Below are positions 1 to 12,261 of a stretch of DNA of 64,000 bases, piece by piece (positions within the stretch are counted from its first letter, which is position 1; every line of letters begins with the position of its first letter). This DNA comes from Isoetes taiwanensis (lineage: Eukaryota; Streptophyta; Lycopodiopsida; Isoetales; Isoetaceae): positions 3,653,279 to 3,717,278 of the forward strand of contig JAJEKV010000067.1 in assembly GCA_021234155.1 (NCBI GenBank). Reading direction: 5' to 3'. The notes under the pieces are model-generated. The model worked only from the letters and a program-made list of their open reading frames with translations, was not told the DNA's origin and did not search any database. A program made the position numbers and the translations under genes.

Positions 1-426
1 GGGTACATGCCTTTCTTGACAGGCGAACAGAAGTTTGAATACGTGGGCGTAGAACACATGGAAACAGACCACCAGCACATGGAAGCAGACCAACAGCACA
101 TGGAAACAGACCAAGATGAGGCTGTTGGGACACAAGAGCATCAGGTACACAGCAAGAAGCAGAAGCTCTTTCATCCACAGCAGATTGCTACTGAATCGGA
201 GAAGGAACTTATAGGCGGGAGCAGTGCAGTGGACAGTGAAAAATGGGAGCCTGATTCACATCTGCAGCGCATCGCAAACGCCATGGGTGTTCAGATTCCA
301 GAGGTCACAGGTTATTCAGAGATGGACACAACACAAGCTATGGAATTGGGTAGAGAGCATGTCTTCCGCATGGCCAATGAAATGGGTGTGATACCTGATC
401 AAGTATCTGAAACACAATCAGAATAA
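1..426 (+). CDS. C-terminal exon of an unrecognised plant protein (5' partial)
   Basis: The frame is open from the first base and stops at 424-426. An ATG lies at position 7, but the frame is open before it, so this may be the last exon of a longer gene. The protein is hydrophilic and acidic. Near residues 17-38 it has three tandem copies of a short HMETD/HMEAD-Q repeat, then a KKQK basic patch. The C-terminal half contains two similar short motifs (IANAMGV and MANEMGV, about 30 residues apart), which suggests a short duplicated helix. I do not recognise the family. A poly(A) signal follows about 220 bases later, as expected for a real terminal exon. Confidence 0.5.
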   Translation, partial: GYMPFLTGEQKFEYVGVEHMETDHQHMEADQQHMETDQDEAVGTQEHQVHSKKQKLFHPQQIATESEKELIGGSSAVDSEKWEPDSHLQRIANAMGVQIPEVTGYSEMDTTQAMELGREHVFRMANEMGVIPDQVSETQSE

Positions 427-646
427 TGAATGTTGTATATTACTTCCTTCAATGGAAATTTTGGTTTCAGGCATATGTATTACCATATCTTTTTGTCTTT
501 AACCATATCTTTTAACATATGTTTAATGCTAAAAACAATCGCGACCGCGATCCTCTGTAGCAAATATATGGCTTTAAATACTGAAATTTTTGTGATATGC
601 TTGCTCCTCGGTACCTTCTTTTAATGCAATGCTCTCATATGGTTTT

Positions 647-652
647 AATAAA
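647..652 (+). terminator. AATAAA polyadenylation signal
   Basis: A canonical AATAAA followed by a T-rich stretch lies about 220 bases after the stop of the exon at 1-426. The spacing and orientation fit the end of that transcript. Confidence 0.45.
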
Positions 653-1770
653 AGACTCATTATTTTGTCTCCTTTCAGCTGCGAAACATCGCGTTCGCGA
701 TTCTTGCGATAAGTTTGAGCATTCCCTCCTACTACATTCTACTCGCGATGGACCTTTGCATGAGTTGTAAAAATTATATTTCCGAAGAACACTGAATCAT
801 TTGCAGAATTTGTGCAAAAAAACGCCAACATTTACTCAGTTGGTAGTAGTTTCTGCACTATATGGCTACCCACTAACCTATTTCATGCTAAACGAGAATT
901 CCAAATTTCTCTAATTAATGAAATCATGCTTCTTTTACCTAGTTTTTGCCTCTTCTGACTAGAAACACAGACCGACCTTGGCGATGGCGCTTTGAACAAA
1001 CATAGATCGGCCTTGTTATGGCTATGGCAATGGCGCTGCACCTTGCTCCAGCAATGGCAATGGCAATGGCGCTGGTGCTGGACCTTCTTCCAGCCATGGC
1101 CTTAACATCTGGTGGGGCTCTTCCTCAGATTCTACCTTTCTTGTTGCTTTAGATTTGTTTGTTTCAAATCAATCACAACATCTTGTTATTTATCTAAAAT
1201 AGGGATTGTGATAGTAGTTATGGCGCCTGGACGGCCGCCCTAAAAGGGCCAAGACAGATCGGATCAAGACGCCGGCCTGTGGCTGCTTTGCATGGTTCCG
1301 AAATGGAAGGGACTCATACATTATTTCCATCTCAGGTGATACTTCAGTCCTAGTTATCTTTAAGGTAAATGCGGTAAGTTCGTCAACTGTCCAATCTTAA
1401 TTTGAAAAAGCAATGTAGGTGGTGGCTGTGAGACAAAGATGCAGAAGGCCCTTTATATCAAGGGGAATAATACTAACTATGCATGTTGCTGCACCCATCT
1501 TCAAAGTTTGGCAGTTAAGAGACTTTGCTTAGATTTGTTCTAGAAGAGGTACCTTCCTATTTCCACATTATTGAGCATGCATGTCGACTATTTCTTTCTG
1601 GGCTTTCTTTTAAGCTTAAGAAGTCTTTATTTACAATCATATTATCCAATCAGGAGCACGTTATAAATGATTTACTCTCCTAATAGCAATGAGATTTACT
1701 TTCCATTGAGATTTGGTATGCTGTGTAATATGTTGCATAGTTTTAAAATATGATTTATATAAGAGAAAAT
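653..1770. other. Non-coding stretch with a short GGCAATGGC minisatellite
   Basis: No convincing gene. Around 1016-1100 the sequence is built from irregular repeats of GGCAATGGCGCTG and variants (GGCTATGGCAATGG, CCAGCAATGGCAATGG). The rest is AT-rich sequence of no recognised kind. Confidence 0.5.
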
Positions 1771-1781
1771 ATCATTTTGAG

Positions 1782-2267
1782 TTTATGCCCTCACTTGCAG
1801 GCTGCCTGGGATTGGGTTAGGGCTCTGTTTCAGGTGAGATTGACTAGCCAGCAGTTGCTGCTTCATGTGTATCCTGGTGCTTGGCCACTCTTGCGGCAGC
1901 AAGCCTTGCATCTGTGCGTGGCTTGGTTGGTGTGGCTGATTTGGAAGCGGCGGCGGTTGTGGACCTTTCAGGGGATTCAGTAGCCTGCAGCCTCTCTGAT
2001 TCCTCGACTCAGGTACAAGCTATTTCAAAGTTTTTTGGTGTTCCCGGGAGTAGTAGAGTGGAAGTTTGCCATTTGGCGGGATGGGTGTTGTAGATGGTGA
2101 TGGTCAGTTTGTACAGCAGTAGAGTTGCAGTTTTTCTGTGAGTTTGTTGTGGAGTGTCGAGGTATGGCTGTCTCTTTGGGGCAGTTCTCCTTCCTCCTCA
2201 CTTGCTTTGTAACATTACCATTCTTTTAATATATTGATGACACAGTTCTTCTTCTTAAAAAAAAAAA
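1782..2267 (+). mobile_element. 5'-truncated L1-type LINE, 3' end only, with target duplication
   Basis: The segment ends in an A-run (2257-2268) and is flanked by an 11-bp direct repeat, ATCATTTTGAG, at 1771-1781 and 2268-2278. That is the signature of target-primed reverse transcription. The translated left part contains WLVWLIWKRR, which resembles the conserved end of the zinc-finger-like C-terminal region of plant L1 reverse transcriptases (zf-RVT). The 3' untranslated part, with CTTTGTAACATT and a short TTGATGA-type end, is also typical of plant LINEs. Only about 486 bp were inserted, so it is dead on arrival. Confidence 0.75.
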
Positions 2268-2278
2268 ATCATTTTGAG

Positions 2279-3449
2279 ATGTCTGAAATACGTTTCTGAG
2301 GGTCTGATCCCATGATGTTGACATGTTGCTATTTTCCTTAGTTATTTGCATAAGCTGTTACCTTTGCAGACTTCTAAATAGACTGCTGCTGTTGTTTGCT
2401 TAGGGGTCTTGTGGATTGCCTTAATGCACAATAAAGGGCTTCTCAGATCGTGTTGTTGCTGGTCTTGTGTATACTGCTGGTCTAGATTGCTAATAGATTC
2501 TAAAGAGGGCATAGCATAGGGTCTTGCAATAGGTATTGGATGGATCACTCGCAGGATATTTGGCTTGTTTTAAAATCTAGAACTACATGCTTAATTACAT
2601 TGCTAGATATTGTTGCCAGTGCCAGAGTGACGAGAAGCCTGAATGACCATGTACATATATGTTTTGAATGATCTTTTGAAGTACTCCACGTTTGATGCTC
2701 CTCATAGATGTAAATATGATGAGTAGCTATAAATAATACAATTACCTTTTATATACATGGTATCTTTTCAATGTAATTGTTTTTAACAGGCTTGCCTAAC
2801 CCTCCCTACAACATTTCTTGGATTTCTAAGCTATCCATTGTGTAAAACACAAGTTTAAAAAATCAATCTCACCTATTGGATCTCTTATTTTCTGATCCAA
2901 TGGACTGGAAAAAAACCTCCTTCTAGCAAATCCCTATGTATTTCCTATTCTGATCTGAGATGCATTTGTATATTTCTTGCCATTCTGAAATTCATGTTTT
3001 CTGTCAGCTTGATCGATATGCATGTTTGTTGTTTTAGTTTCCACAGATCTTATTTCTTGCCCTATTGGATGGATGTCCATTTTATTTCTTGTTGGCTCTC
3101 AATCAGATAGTAAGTAAAGTGAAAACTTGATATATTAGAACTGCTTGTTCGATACAAAAATCAATCGAGCGTGAATCTCGGCATTGCTCCTTCCAAGCTT
3201 TCGACATTTACAAGAATTTTTGTATTCTGAAAGATAAAGGGATCAATCGGGAGTTTAAGATAAGCTACTTTTTATAAAAATGCATCTGAAAGATAATAAT
3301 GGCGTGCTTGAGGGCGTAATCCTACAATTCTTTTTCTCTCCAGACACTCCAACAGTGATGAAGATCGAAGCTTTTAGAATATAGCTTACATTCTTTAAAA
3401 TGCCGAAAGAAGCATGTCAATGCCTACCTTGCACAGAGATTTGAACGTC
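2279..3449. other. AT-rich intergenic sequence, nothing recognised
   Basis: No gene, RNA or complete element was recognised. A short inverted pair around ATTGGATC/GATCCAAT lies near 2876-2900. Confidence 0.4.
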
Positions 3450-3803
3450 ACAATCAGTATCATCGTTGATAGCATGTACAAAGGCGGCAAACTTGATGCT
3501 GTGTTTGCATTGTGCTTAAGGAATTAGTTGACCAAGGAACAAATGTAGGTGTGACTATGTAGAGCATATAATACTAAGACACATGCTATTCTAAGAATGA
3601 GCAATGTTTATTAGGCATTTGAATTCTTCAATGAAATGATTGAGAACTACCACACACCAGATGTTATTACATATAGCATGCAGCTTGATGATGGCCTTTT
3701 AAAGGCTGGTTGGTTGGATAAAGCATGCACCATTATGGATGAAATGATCGCAAAGACATCCAGAGATGTCGTTACTTATACTTCTCTATTCTATTCTAAT
3801 TGA
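3450..3803 (+). pseudogene. Pentatricopeptide-repeat (PPR) gene remnant
   Basis: From about 3615 the frame reads as typical PPR motifs: AFEFFNEMIE, then PDVITYS, then GLLKAGWLDKACTIMDEM and RDVVTYTSL, with the roughly 35-residue spacing of the family, ending at TGA 3801-3803. The stretch before it (about 3450-3600) still shows degenerate PPR-like phrases such as ELVDQGTNVGV, but with stops and frame changes. PPR proteins normally bind organellar RNA. This is a two-to-three-repeat fragment without start or transit peptide, so it is a relic of a larger gene. Confidence 0.65.
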
Positions 3804-3891
3804 TGTCCTATTTAAGATCCCAAATTGGATGAGACATTTTAACTCTTGGAAATGATGCTGAAAAAAAGTTTACTTGCAAATGCATGCCACT

Positions 3892-4108
3892 GTTGGGCAA
3901 ACTTTTTAGGTCCCATTAGAAAAGTTCCTATAAGTAATTACTTTCTCCAGTTGGATATCTTGTGTTCAGAGCTGGAACTTTTCATTGTTTGAATACAAAA
4001 CCACGAGAAAACTTGTCGGTAAAATTCCTACAATACACTAACTTAACTAAAAAAAATCCAATTTCAATCAGTTGGTTTATAGTGTTCCCCAGACTTTGCC
4101 CAACACTA
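3892..4108. repeat. Small fold-back / MITE-like repeat (TGTTGGGCAAA ends)
   Basis: The left end reads TGTTGGGCAAACT and the right end AGACTTTGCCCAACA, giving inverted arms with a central mismatch. The roughly 215-bp body has no coding potential. No clean target duplication was seen, so assignment to a transposon class is tentative. Confidence 0.35.
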
Positions 4109-4200
4109 TAGCACGCACATCCCTGCTGAAATCTGATTTATTATTGGACCATGTTTGCCCTTTACCAAGTTCATACAACATAAAAAGTACGTAAAAATCG

Positions 4201-4747
4201 GTTAGGATGCATTCTGCCCTTTCTTTAATCTTGTGGCATACTTTCTTTTAGGAATATTAAGATAAGATAAGATAAATTTTTACGTCCACGGGAACCCAAC
4301 GGGTTATGGGACGGCACATGCAAGGGCAACAGCCCATCTAAAACCTGGGGACTAGGCCCCATCACCAAACACAATAACCAAATATTAAAAGGCTACCAAG
4401 AATAAGATAAGATAATGCTAATGCTAGTAGTAAATTTATGCTTCTAAAATTATCTAGACATATCCAGTCCAAGGATTGGAAGGCCATTGATCTAGAATAA
4501 TTGATGTGCCTCCCCTGTACACTGCCCATTTCTTTTGCAGGCGGGCTGCCCTCACCTTGCAGAGCTCCTCCTTACGGTTACACAATTGAAGAGGGGAGAG
4601 GTCCTCCTGTACTGAGAAACTAGTCCCTCTGAGATGGTCACATTTTGTCCATTTGCATCACCTTTTGTCTAATTTACCTAACATTCAGGTCATTTTCCTG
4701 ATGTTCTGACCATTTACCCGACATGCGACGGGCAGAATGCATCCTAA
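4201..4747. repeat. 547-bp interval bounded by a 20-bp perfect inverted repeat
   Basis: GGTTAGGATGCATTCTGCCC on the left reappears exactly inverted at about 4728-4747. The enclosed sequence includes the SINE-like copy at 4258-4412. I found no target duplication, so this may be a decayed DNA transposon or a chance-stabilised fold-back. Confidence 0.5.
4258..4412 (-). mobile_element. SINE-like element with TTATC-type tandem tail
   Basis: Read on the minus strand the body ends in GGTTCCCGTGGACGTAAAAA followed by repeats of TTATC. Direct copies of TAAGATAAGATAA flank both sides (about 4258-4275 and 4398-4412). The same end architecture, a CCGTGG-A-CG/CT-AAAAA block followed by a pentamer or tetramer tract, recurs at 9960-9995 and 34840-34954. 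This is a dispersed short element family. No Pol III promoter was identified in this copy. Confidence 0.55.
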
Positions 4748-4767
4748 CCTGGTTTCTACGTTACACC

Positions 4768-4846
4768 AATGTTAACTTCCCTTCCATTCCGGACCCAATG
4801 TCCCTCGCTGAAATTCCCTTGCCGGAATGCAAGGGAAGTTAACATT
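4768..4846. repeat. Hairpin with 25-nt arms
   Basis: The arms at 4768-4792 and 4822-4846 pair with two mismatches (AATGTTAACTTCCCTT... with its inverse) around a loop of about 29 nt. It lies immediately outside the inverted repeat ending at 4747. It may be a tiny MITE or the end of the adjacent element. Confidence 0.5.
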
Positions 4847-6885
4847 CCTGTATATAGATCAGCGTTGAAAAAATGAGCGCGCACTTCATAACTCAATGCG
4901 GATCATTTCAAAGTTTGCAGGAAGATCATCAGTGATAGGGAGCAGGGGTTTCCTTGAGTTGTTTTCCATGGCAGTGAACATTTTGCACAAATAAACAATA
5001 CCTAATTCAGTATAAAAATCATTCAAAAGTCACAGATGTGCTAAAAAGACAAAACAAAGGTACATAAATTTTGCCTCGATTTCATCTAGAACTTCTGCTT
5101 CAAATTCTCATATTCCTATGTTGTTTTTAAACAACTTATCAACTTCAAATTTCAGCAGGCAAATGTGGATTTTAGATTCCAAATCTAAATTTTAATTGAT
5201 TATAGACTAATTTTACCACTAACATTGTGCACGGTAAATCAAATCCAGAAACAAAACAAGAGATTTCATGGCTTACAAAGCGAAAATGGTGCATATTACG
5301 ATAGTGGGCTTCATCAGCTTGAAAAACTAAAACACATCCCGAAGGGTAACATCTGCTGGCAACCTGCAATAATCAATGGCAACATTGGGAATGCTATCAT
5401 TGTCAATCTGTTTTAAAAATTGGGTATATGAACAAATTGCCTCTTCTTCCAGAAAAGGAAATAATGTAGTAAGTTAAAGGCTGTGAATCAAGAAAAAAAA
5501 AAAAAAAGGCTAAGTGGAATCATGACGAAAACAGGCCGGAAAAGCCATGGTTGGAGCAGAATCAGACAGATGAATCAGGAACACAGATTTGAAGCCAGGA
5601 CTGGGACGTATTGGCACCTCATCCATGTATCAGAGTAGTAAATCAATAACTACAGGTGGATAACTGGAACAGAAACTTAGTGTGGCACTTCTAGTCTGCG
5701 TGGAGCAGAACTTAAAGAATAGAATAGACACAATTGAACGTGACACCTACCGGTAGTTTAAGTAAAAAATCGCCATTGAGTTTAAAAATGCCATTAAATA
5801 GCTGTTAAATAGCTATTTTCTATCATACCAGGAATGCCTTTCCCTCTGAAAGCAAAGCATGCTTCTTCATATAATGCAACGTAGTTCAATGCTGCAGACA
5901 AAAACTAATTAATTTACCTAGTTTGACATTGCACAATTTTATATCACAATTCCAAATTTTGCCCTTATTGAATCTTCTCACACATCACATTAACGTGGTT
6001 CATTAATATTTGATATATATCTTGTCTTGCTATAAAATTTATGCGTGTCTATGATGTCTTGGAACAGAACAGGATGTCAAATTTTGAAAGGTATAAATTG
6101 CATGTCTTAGTTGAGCAATAAGTAGCTCAACTAAGAGTAAGATACGTTAGTAAGTTAAAAGCATAATTCAAAACTATTATAGTGAGCTGAAGTACAATAT
6201 AAATACAGCCCTTTCACGCTCCAAAATGTCAACGCCGAGGAAAATGACTTGGCAAATAAGTGAATGGACTAGAAAAATGATTGTCTGAATGTTGGATCTT
6301 TGTCCGTTGGATACAAGTGAAATGAAATGGCCGGCAAATAAAAAGTATGTAAGAGAATTAATCCAAAATAAATAGCAAATAGAGACTACAGTTTTCAAGT
6401 ACATTAGGCATTGCATCCCCATATATTCAACTGAGCATGCACATGGCAGTTTGCATGAAGCATAGAACATGCTCTTCAAATAATGTGGTTGCACAACAAT
6501 GCATATGCTTCCATCACCTTTCTGTCATGAACCTACGCGAAATCAAGGAAAATACGTGGAGAATACGCAAGAAATACGGAAGAAATACGCTAAGATCGGG
6601 AAAGAATCTGATATATGAACAAGAATCAAGAATACAATGGCCCGAAGGCAAGCATGAACATGAGACAGATGCATAGAAGGCTCAAGACTGACGTTGAACC
6701 GGAATGGTTTGACAAGAAGGAGGTGCCTCCTTATATATCTAGACCAACGGTCAGGATCGCGCCACTCCAATGGATGAGATCGCGCCAAGTGTCGCGCATG
6801 CATTTAGGTTCTAGAACATTCTAGAACCTTCTGGAGATAGTCCCACATATGAGAAAGACGTGAAGGAATGTCTTCAACAAATATT
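4847..6885. other. AT-rich region without recognised genes
   Basis: Only short open frames in several phases; none has a recognisable domain. An A-run at about 5494-5507 might be an old poly(A) insertion scar. Around 6727-6745 a TTATATATCT box precedes a GC-richer patch, which could be a promoter of an old repeat. Confidence 0.4.
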
Positions 6886-6954
6886 GGTAGCGCATTTGGC
6901 AAGGGTGTGTGACTCGCAACTGGAAGGTTGCGAGTTCAAATCCTGTCTTGCGCA
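6886..6954 (+). repeat. tRNA-like SINE head
   Basis: GGTAGCGCATTTGGCAAG resembles a Pol III A box, and GCGAGTTCAAATCCTG matches a B box with correct tRNA-like spacing. The arms around CTCGCAACTGGAAGGTTGCGAG fold, but the cloverleaf is imperfect. The sequence continues into non-tRNA DNA, so a tRNA-derived SINE head is more likely than a working tRNA gene. Confidence 0.5.
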
Positions 6955-6973
6955 ATTACCCTTTTGCATCCAT

Positions 6974-7075
6974 GTGACGACCATCTTTTGTACATAGGAG
7001 TATAATATTCGTACGACCATCTTTTGTACATAGGAGTATAATATTCGTATGATATGAATATCCGTATGGTCGTCA
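6974..7075. repeat. 36-bp tandem duplication inside a fold-back
   Basis: A 36-bp unit starting CGACCATCTTTTGTACATAG is present twice in tandem (6978-7013, 7014-7049). The block is bounded by GTGACGACCAT on the left and its inverse ATGGTCGTCAC near 7065-7075, so it could fold into a long hairpin. Confidence 0.6.
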
Positions 7076-7270
7076 CACCTATGATTTGGACAACTCATGC
7101 CCTAGTGGTGTGGGCAACCCGTAATAGGGTTGGGGGTCCAGATGGTTGTCGCCACACTCCTCGGTGTTCAGTCCCTTGCAGATCGAGTTCGGTCCGCCCC
7201 CAATTCCCCCGGTTGCAAGCCTTGAAGGAGGGGGGCCTTGAGGGGAGGATAGTGTGACGATTAACTATCA

Positions 7271-7375
7271 GGTCTGGAGCGTGTAATTTGGTTTCGTCCA
7301 AATCATCGTGGCCTTTTCGGTTAGGCTGCACGGCTACCACTCTAGAGGTAGTGGGTTCGAGTCCCGTCCAGACCC
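7271..7375 (+). repeat. tRNA-like sequence with closing stem
   Basis: GGTCTGGA at 7271 pairs with TCCAGACC at about 7367-7374. Between them are an A-box-like GTGGCCTTTTCGGTTAGGC, an anticodon-arm-like CTACC/GGTAG stem, and a near-perfect B box GGGTTCGAGTCCC. The 104-nt length and an extra segment between the 5' stem and the D arm argue against a functional tRNA and for a tRNA-derived repeat. Confidence 0.5.
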
Positions 7376-9780
7376 TTAAATGTGACACTTTCTACAAAGG
7401 CAAAAACTCAATGCCAATTTTTAAGTAAACATGTCCAAGTTTTGTTACTCTTAAGGGATCTGTTCAACAACAAGCAGCATACATCATCAATCATGTCTAC
7501 AGCACCTGCACCGGTTGTATAAATGTTGTTTGATTTACCCGATGAGCAACATAATAGGACCTGAAGCAATTTGTTCTTCTCCATCTGTATAAGTGATACA
7601 CAATACATGTATTATGTCATCATACAAACCAATACAAACAATGAATAAAAGATCTTCATGACTCTTGACCTAATCTTTTCCCTTGTTCAAAGGCTCAACA
7701 ATGTCGAACTTCTGTTGGAAGCATTAATATTATCCTGCTTAACAGTCCACTCTAAAAGAACTATATTCCCAGGTGCATATTCTATAAGAAAAGGATTACC
7801 TTTTAGAGGCTGAAGTGCCATGTACATGTGCAAAATAAATATGCTTTTATCATACTATGTTTCAAATTGATGTTTCAGTAAAATGGAAAAACAAGAATCG
7901 CATTCAAAATTGTACCCTTATATCTTCAAAGGCCATTTGCTGCTGTCGTAATAGAGTGCAACTCTGAAAGAATGCAGATTTCAAGAAACAATTATAAAGT
8001 TTCGAGCAAGATAGAAGCAAGTCAAAGAGCGCATAACTAAACAAGCTAGAGTTACCTCTACATTTGGATGATTTTTACATATCAGGCCACAACTTCTCCA
8101 TACAAACATACTCATGCAGAGCTTCCTTACACAATATTGATGCCATCCATTTAAACAACTGTAAATCACTAAATGTTGCTAGAGTTCAATTAAGAGAATA
8201 CAAACCCATATGTTGAGTTTGGTGATCTTAGTTCCACGACAACATCCTCTTCAAAACTTTCTCTGGTTATAATGAATGAACCCCAGCTTGAGACTCCTAG
8301 ATGTATTGCTCATCATCCATGGTAGAAATGACCTTCTCAGGAACCAAAAGCAGTGTAAAACTGGATATCGAACTGCAGTATGATCCGCCTACAAATGCAA
8401 GAGCATAGGAAACCCAAAAGCATACAAAATCTTAGAAAAAACAAGGATCTGGCATGTGATCCGATGTGTGTCGAAGACCAATTTCAGAGGGAATTTCTAT
8501 TTTCCAGGGCCCTAGATGCAAAAATATGACATCTAAGGGTAAGCATTATGCCACATCATTTTTGGCATGATATGGCAGCCATGTGGATACCATAATTGCA
8601 CGAAATGGTGCATCTATAGTTAGGCAAGCTTATTGAAAATACAAATGATTGGAATGCTTGCTTATTTGATTTAATTATTCTCTTATTCTGCATGGATTCT
8701 TGATGATGAAGTTGCATCATGTATTCTTGCTTATCCCTAGAAGGTGCTGCTTCATGGCAAGGCAACCAAGCTTTTTGGTATTCCCATGGTACCCTACGTA
8801 CACCTCTTTTCATAACCTTTGCAATATCATGTAAATCTAATTAACAGTTAAAACTAAGACTTTCTATAAAAGGACTTGCGCTTAATGATGGCTAACATCG
8901 CCTGAAATCGATATCCAACAGTCCAAGACTATCAATGGACGCTCTCGGTTTCAGTTAGCAATTTGGGTGAGGCTCAAAGAAAATTAGATGAAGATGAATG
9001 GACAACGATCTTCCAGTTGGAGTACTATACTAATACAATACTTATATAATAGGGTGTGTATGGGCCCAAAAAAAATTCGCCCCTCCGGGGCCTAGGATTG
9101 TTCTATGTATATATAATAAGGGTGGATACGGATCTAATTTACTATTTGGTCCCTCCACAAGAGCTTATGAAATTGAATCATGATTACAGAGCTATTGTTC
9201 TACTACATCAATGTCAGTCTTCATATGAATACAAATGCAAATTAATATTATACTTACATCGGGCCAATTTTCAATGCAAAACTGAATTACTGCCTTTAAA
9301 TCTGACATATATAATCATTGCGTGATAAATTGAAATATCTCAACTCAACTCTTGAAGAAACAAATAACAATCTAGATCAGCTCATGAATATATTCAAGTC
9401 CTGGTCAAAATCATGCTTTTCATTGCTCCAAATAAATGCGAACTATTTGCAAAAACAGCCAAGGATGCACGTGACATGATTACATGCTTAGAATAATGTT
9501 TTTTAGATGTGGTCTTTTAGATGCTAAGCACGAGCTCGATACGGAGGTTGGACTCATATATTCAAGAGGTCATGGATCGACGAGATCAGCTTGGCCCTCG
9601 GGCACTTACCTGATACATGCACATATTTCTGTCTATATATCATTAGGGTTTTTTTGAGATTAAAAAAGGGCCTTCAAAACATGCCAACTAAGCCAAATGA
9701 AGATAAATGAACTACCAATCAGAAATCAGAGCCTGACAGGTCCACTCAGCAAAACTGTTATAACTAACTCACTGGATCAC
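7376..9780. other. AT-rich region without recognised genes
   Basis: No domain-bearing frame, RNA gene or bounded element was seen on either strand. Short open frames are scattered and compositionally unremarkable. Confidence 0.4.
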
Positions 9781-9825
9781 ATAACCTAGCATAACTTTCG
9801 ATAGAAAAGTCCAAATGATCTCTCG

Positions 9826-9995
9826 TTTAGTGCAATAAATAGATCTCGTTGAGATCTTTCCAGTCTTAGGTGCTTTGCACATCTTTTAGCCCCATAGGAC
9901 AGTAATACGCTTGCTGCGCCTCCTATTTGGGTCCCATAGGCCATTGGTCTCCGTGGACGATAAAAACTCTATTCTATTCTATTCTTTATACAAAC
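9826..9995 (+). mobile_element. SINE-like 3' end with TTCTA tandem tail
   Basis: The block TAGGCCATTGGTCTCCGTGG followed by ACGATAAAAACTC and repeats of TATTC matches the element ends at 4258-4412 (inverted) and 34903-34954. The left boundary is uncertain. No target duplication was identified. Confidence 0.5.
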
Positions 9996-11959
9996 CCCAG
10001 AATAGCCCAAATCCATGTAACCTGCTCAAAAAATTGCATCTGAATGTGTCCACTTTGTAAAAAATAGCTCCAAATTGTTTTTTGATGCAGAGCAAGTCAA
10101 AACATCCTTAAATCAGCCATATTTCCATATAACCTTCTCAAAACAATGATTTTAAATGTGCCCACTTTCCAACAACAACTCCAAAGAAACTTTTCAGTGC
10201 AACATAACCCTATACACAACTCCAAAATCCCTGCAACCAATTCAAAATAATGCTCTTGAACAGATCCTCTTTGCAAATAACAACACAAAATGCATTTTTT
10301 TTGGAAATCTGCTCCAAAATCATGTAACCTGTTCCAAAACCCTGTAACTAGTTCAATTGATGCTTTGACCCCAAAACGACCTTAAAATCTGCCTCCTTAT
10401 GCAAAAACGACCCTAAAGCCTTCTTATAAAAAGGGCCTTAAAATCTATCTCTTTATGCAAAAAGCGACCTGTGACGTTCCAGCACAGTATACGGTACTGT
10501 ACTGCCCCGTCACGCATACACGCCACCTCGACTGACGTGTACGCCGACGTATAGCCAGGCGGGTAGCCCCTAGGGGGCAACTTGCAAGGAGTGTGCATTT
10601 ATTAATGTGCACATCTACCCATGTGCACATTTATCTAGGCGCACATTTTCCCATGTGGACACTTTATGCCAAGTGGGCCATACCCAAGTGTGCAATTAAT
10701 GTGCACATTTACCAATATGCACATTAATGTGGGCACACCTTTCCATGTGGGCACATTTTGCCACCTAGCCATTAAAGGCAAGTGGGCCCATTCCCAATTA
10801 TCCCACATGCCTAAAGGGGATAATTGGAAACCCTAGCCACCTCCTTGTCTATTTAGGAGGGGAAACCCTAACTTGCCCATTTTTCGTTTCTAGGGTTTTA
10901 GAGCTCTGTTTTGGCCGCCCCAAGGGTCAAAACCGCCTCCCAGACTCTGTCTGAGAGAATAGCATCATTAGTTTCCCTTGATTCGAGCATTTCAGCAGGA
11001 TGGTCGAACTCAGGTCAGGAGGAGGAACTCAAGGATCAGGTATTCAGGCAATTTAGTAGCTTAAACCATCTTTTAGTCATTGAATCAGTAGGTTTAGCCT
11101 ATTAAATTGCCCATAGCAGCCCTCTAGATCTCTAGATAGCATACTCTAACTAAAGAACCTAACTCTATGATATAGATTAGATCTAGTTCTTTAGTTCTTC
11201 TGTGATGTATATGGATGATGTATCTCTATGAACTCCTTGTATTGGGAAGGGGGGTAGAGACCTAAAGCTTGGTAGTAGATGCTCCTAGATTAGCCTCTCT
11301 AGCACACTATAGATTCGGCCTGTGTATAAGAACCACACCTGGTTGTGGGTGACGGGGCCAGACTGGCTAAGAAGGAGGTTCATGTTCTAACTCTTGAACG
11401 ATCCCTATGGTGTGTTAGTGCTACCGGGGATCATTGTGACTAGGTCTAATGGCTTGCCACTGAGTGCGGGCAAGGCATGGGCTCGACACCCGTGGGGTGG
11501 GGTTCACCTTCCAGTGGGTTCAGTCGAATAAGGGCAGTGGCCCTCTAGTCACCTTGAGTCAACATGTAGATCTCTGGAGGGAGTGATCCCTACCTGCTCC
11601 ATCGGGACTGGGGAGATGCAACCCAGGAATAGCCCCTTTGGCTATGCACCCGACGAGCTACAGTCAGGTCCCAACACTTTTCAGCCTACTCTGCATAGTG
11701 TACACAGGAGGGGCGGATGGAGTGGACAACCCAATGCCATGTTCTTATGCCAGCCCAATCCATTGTCATGATTCTGTCTGCAACGAACTCTGGAGACCCA
11801 AGCCGTCAGTCGTCCCTTGAGTCTGAGCCCTGGGTAGGATTCCCCTATGTATTGTGCTGATCATTGTCTATGCAGATGTGATGTACCACCCTTAGGGGTG
11901 GATATATGTGTTGCTCTTATATACTGACATGTATGTTTACGCTTCCGCAGCTAGGTAGG

Positions 11960-12261
11960 TGTTGGAAAACGTATCAGCTATGGACTGATATAAACCTGCA
12001 GCACAGAGTGAGCCGCAGCGGAAGCAAGAATGGAAGAGACACAATAGGAATAGAATAGGAACAATCAGGATGTTCTATGTATTGCATGTAATCTATAAGT
12101 ACATGGAATGAATGGCACTGAAAGGCCAACAGCCGGAAACAGAAGGCCAAAGGTCAGAGATGTACATGACGTACTTCTAATGTACTCTAATGTACATCAA
12201 TGTATCTAATGTAGATCAATGTACTCTAAATGTACTCTAATGTACAACTTGAATTCTAACA
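11960..12261 (-). repeat. Copia 3' LTR
   Basis: 302 bp, 98% identical by eye to 16380-16681. Begins TG and ends CA. It contains an irregular array of AATGTAC/ATGTACAT motifs in its right part. Confidence 0.93.

Noticed and set aside
6886-7375. Functional tRNA genes
   Set aside because: A and B boxes are present, but lengths and stems deviate from a cloverleaf, so they look like SINE heads.
7095-7388. 97-codon minus-strand frame
   Set aside because: It overlaps the tRNA-like repeat and intergenic repeat sequence; composition is not protein-like.
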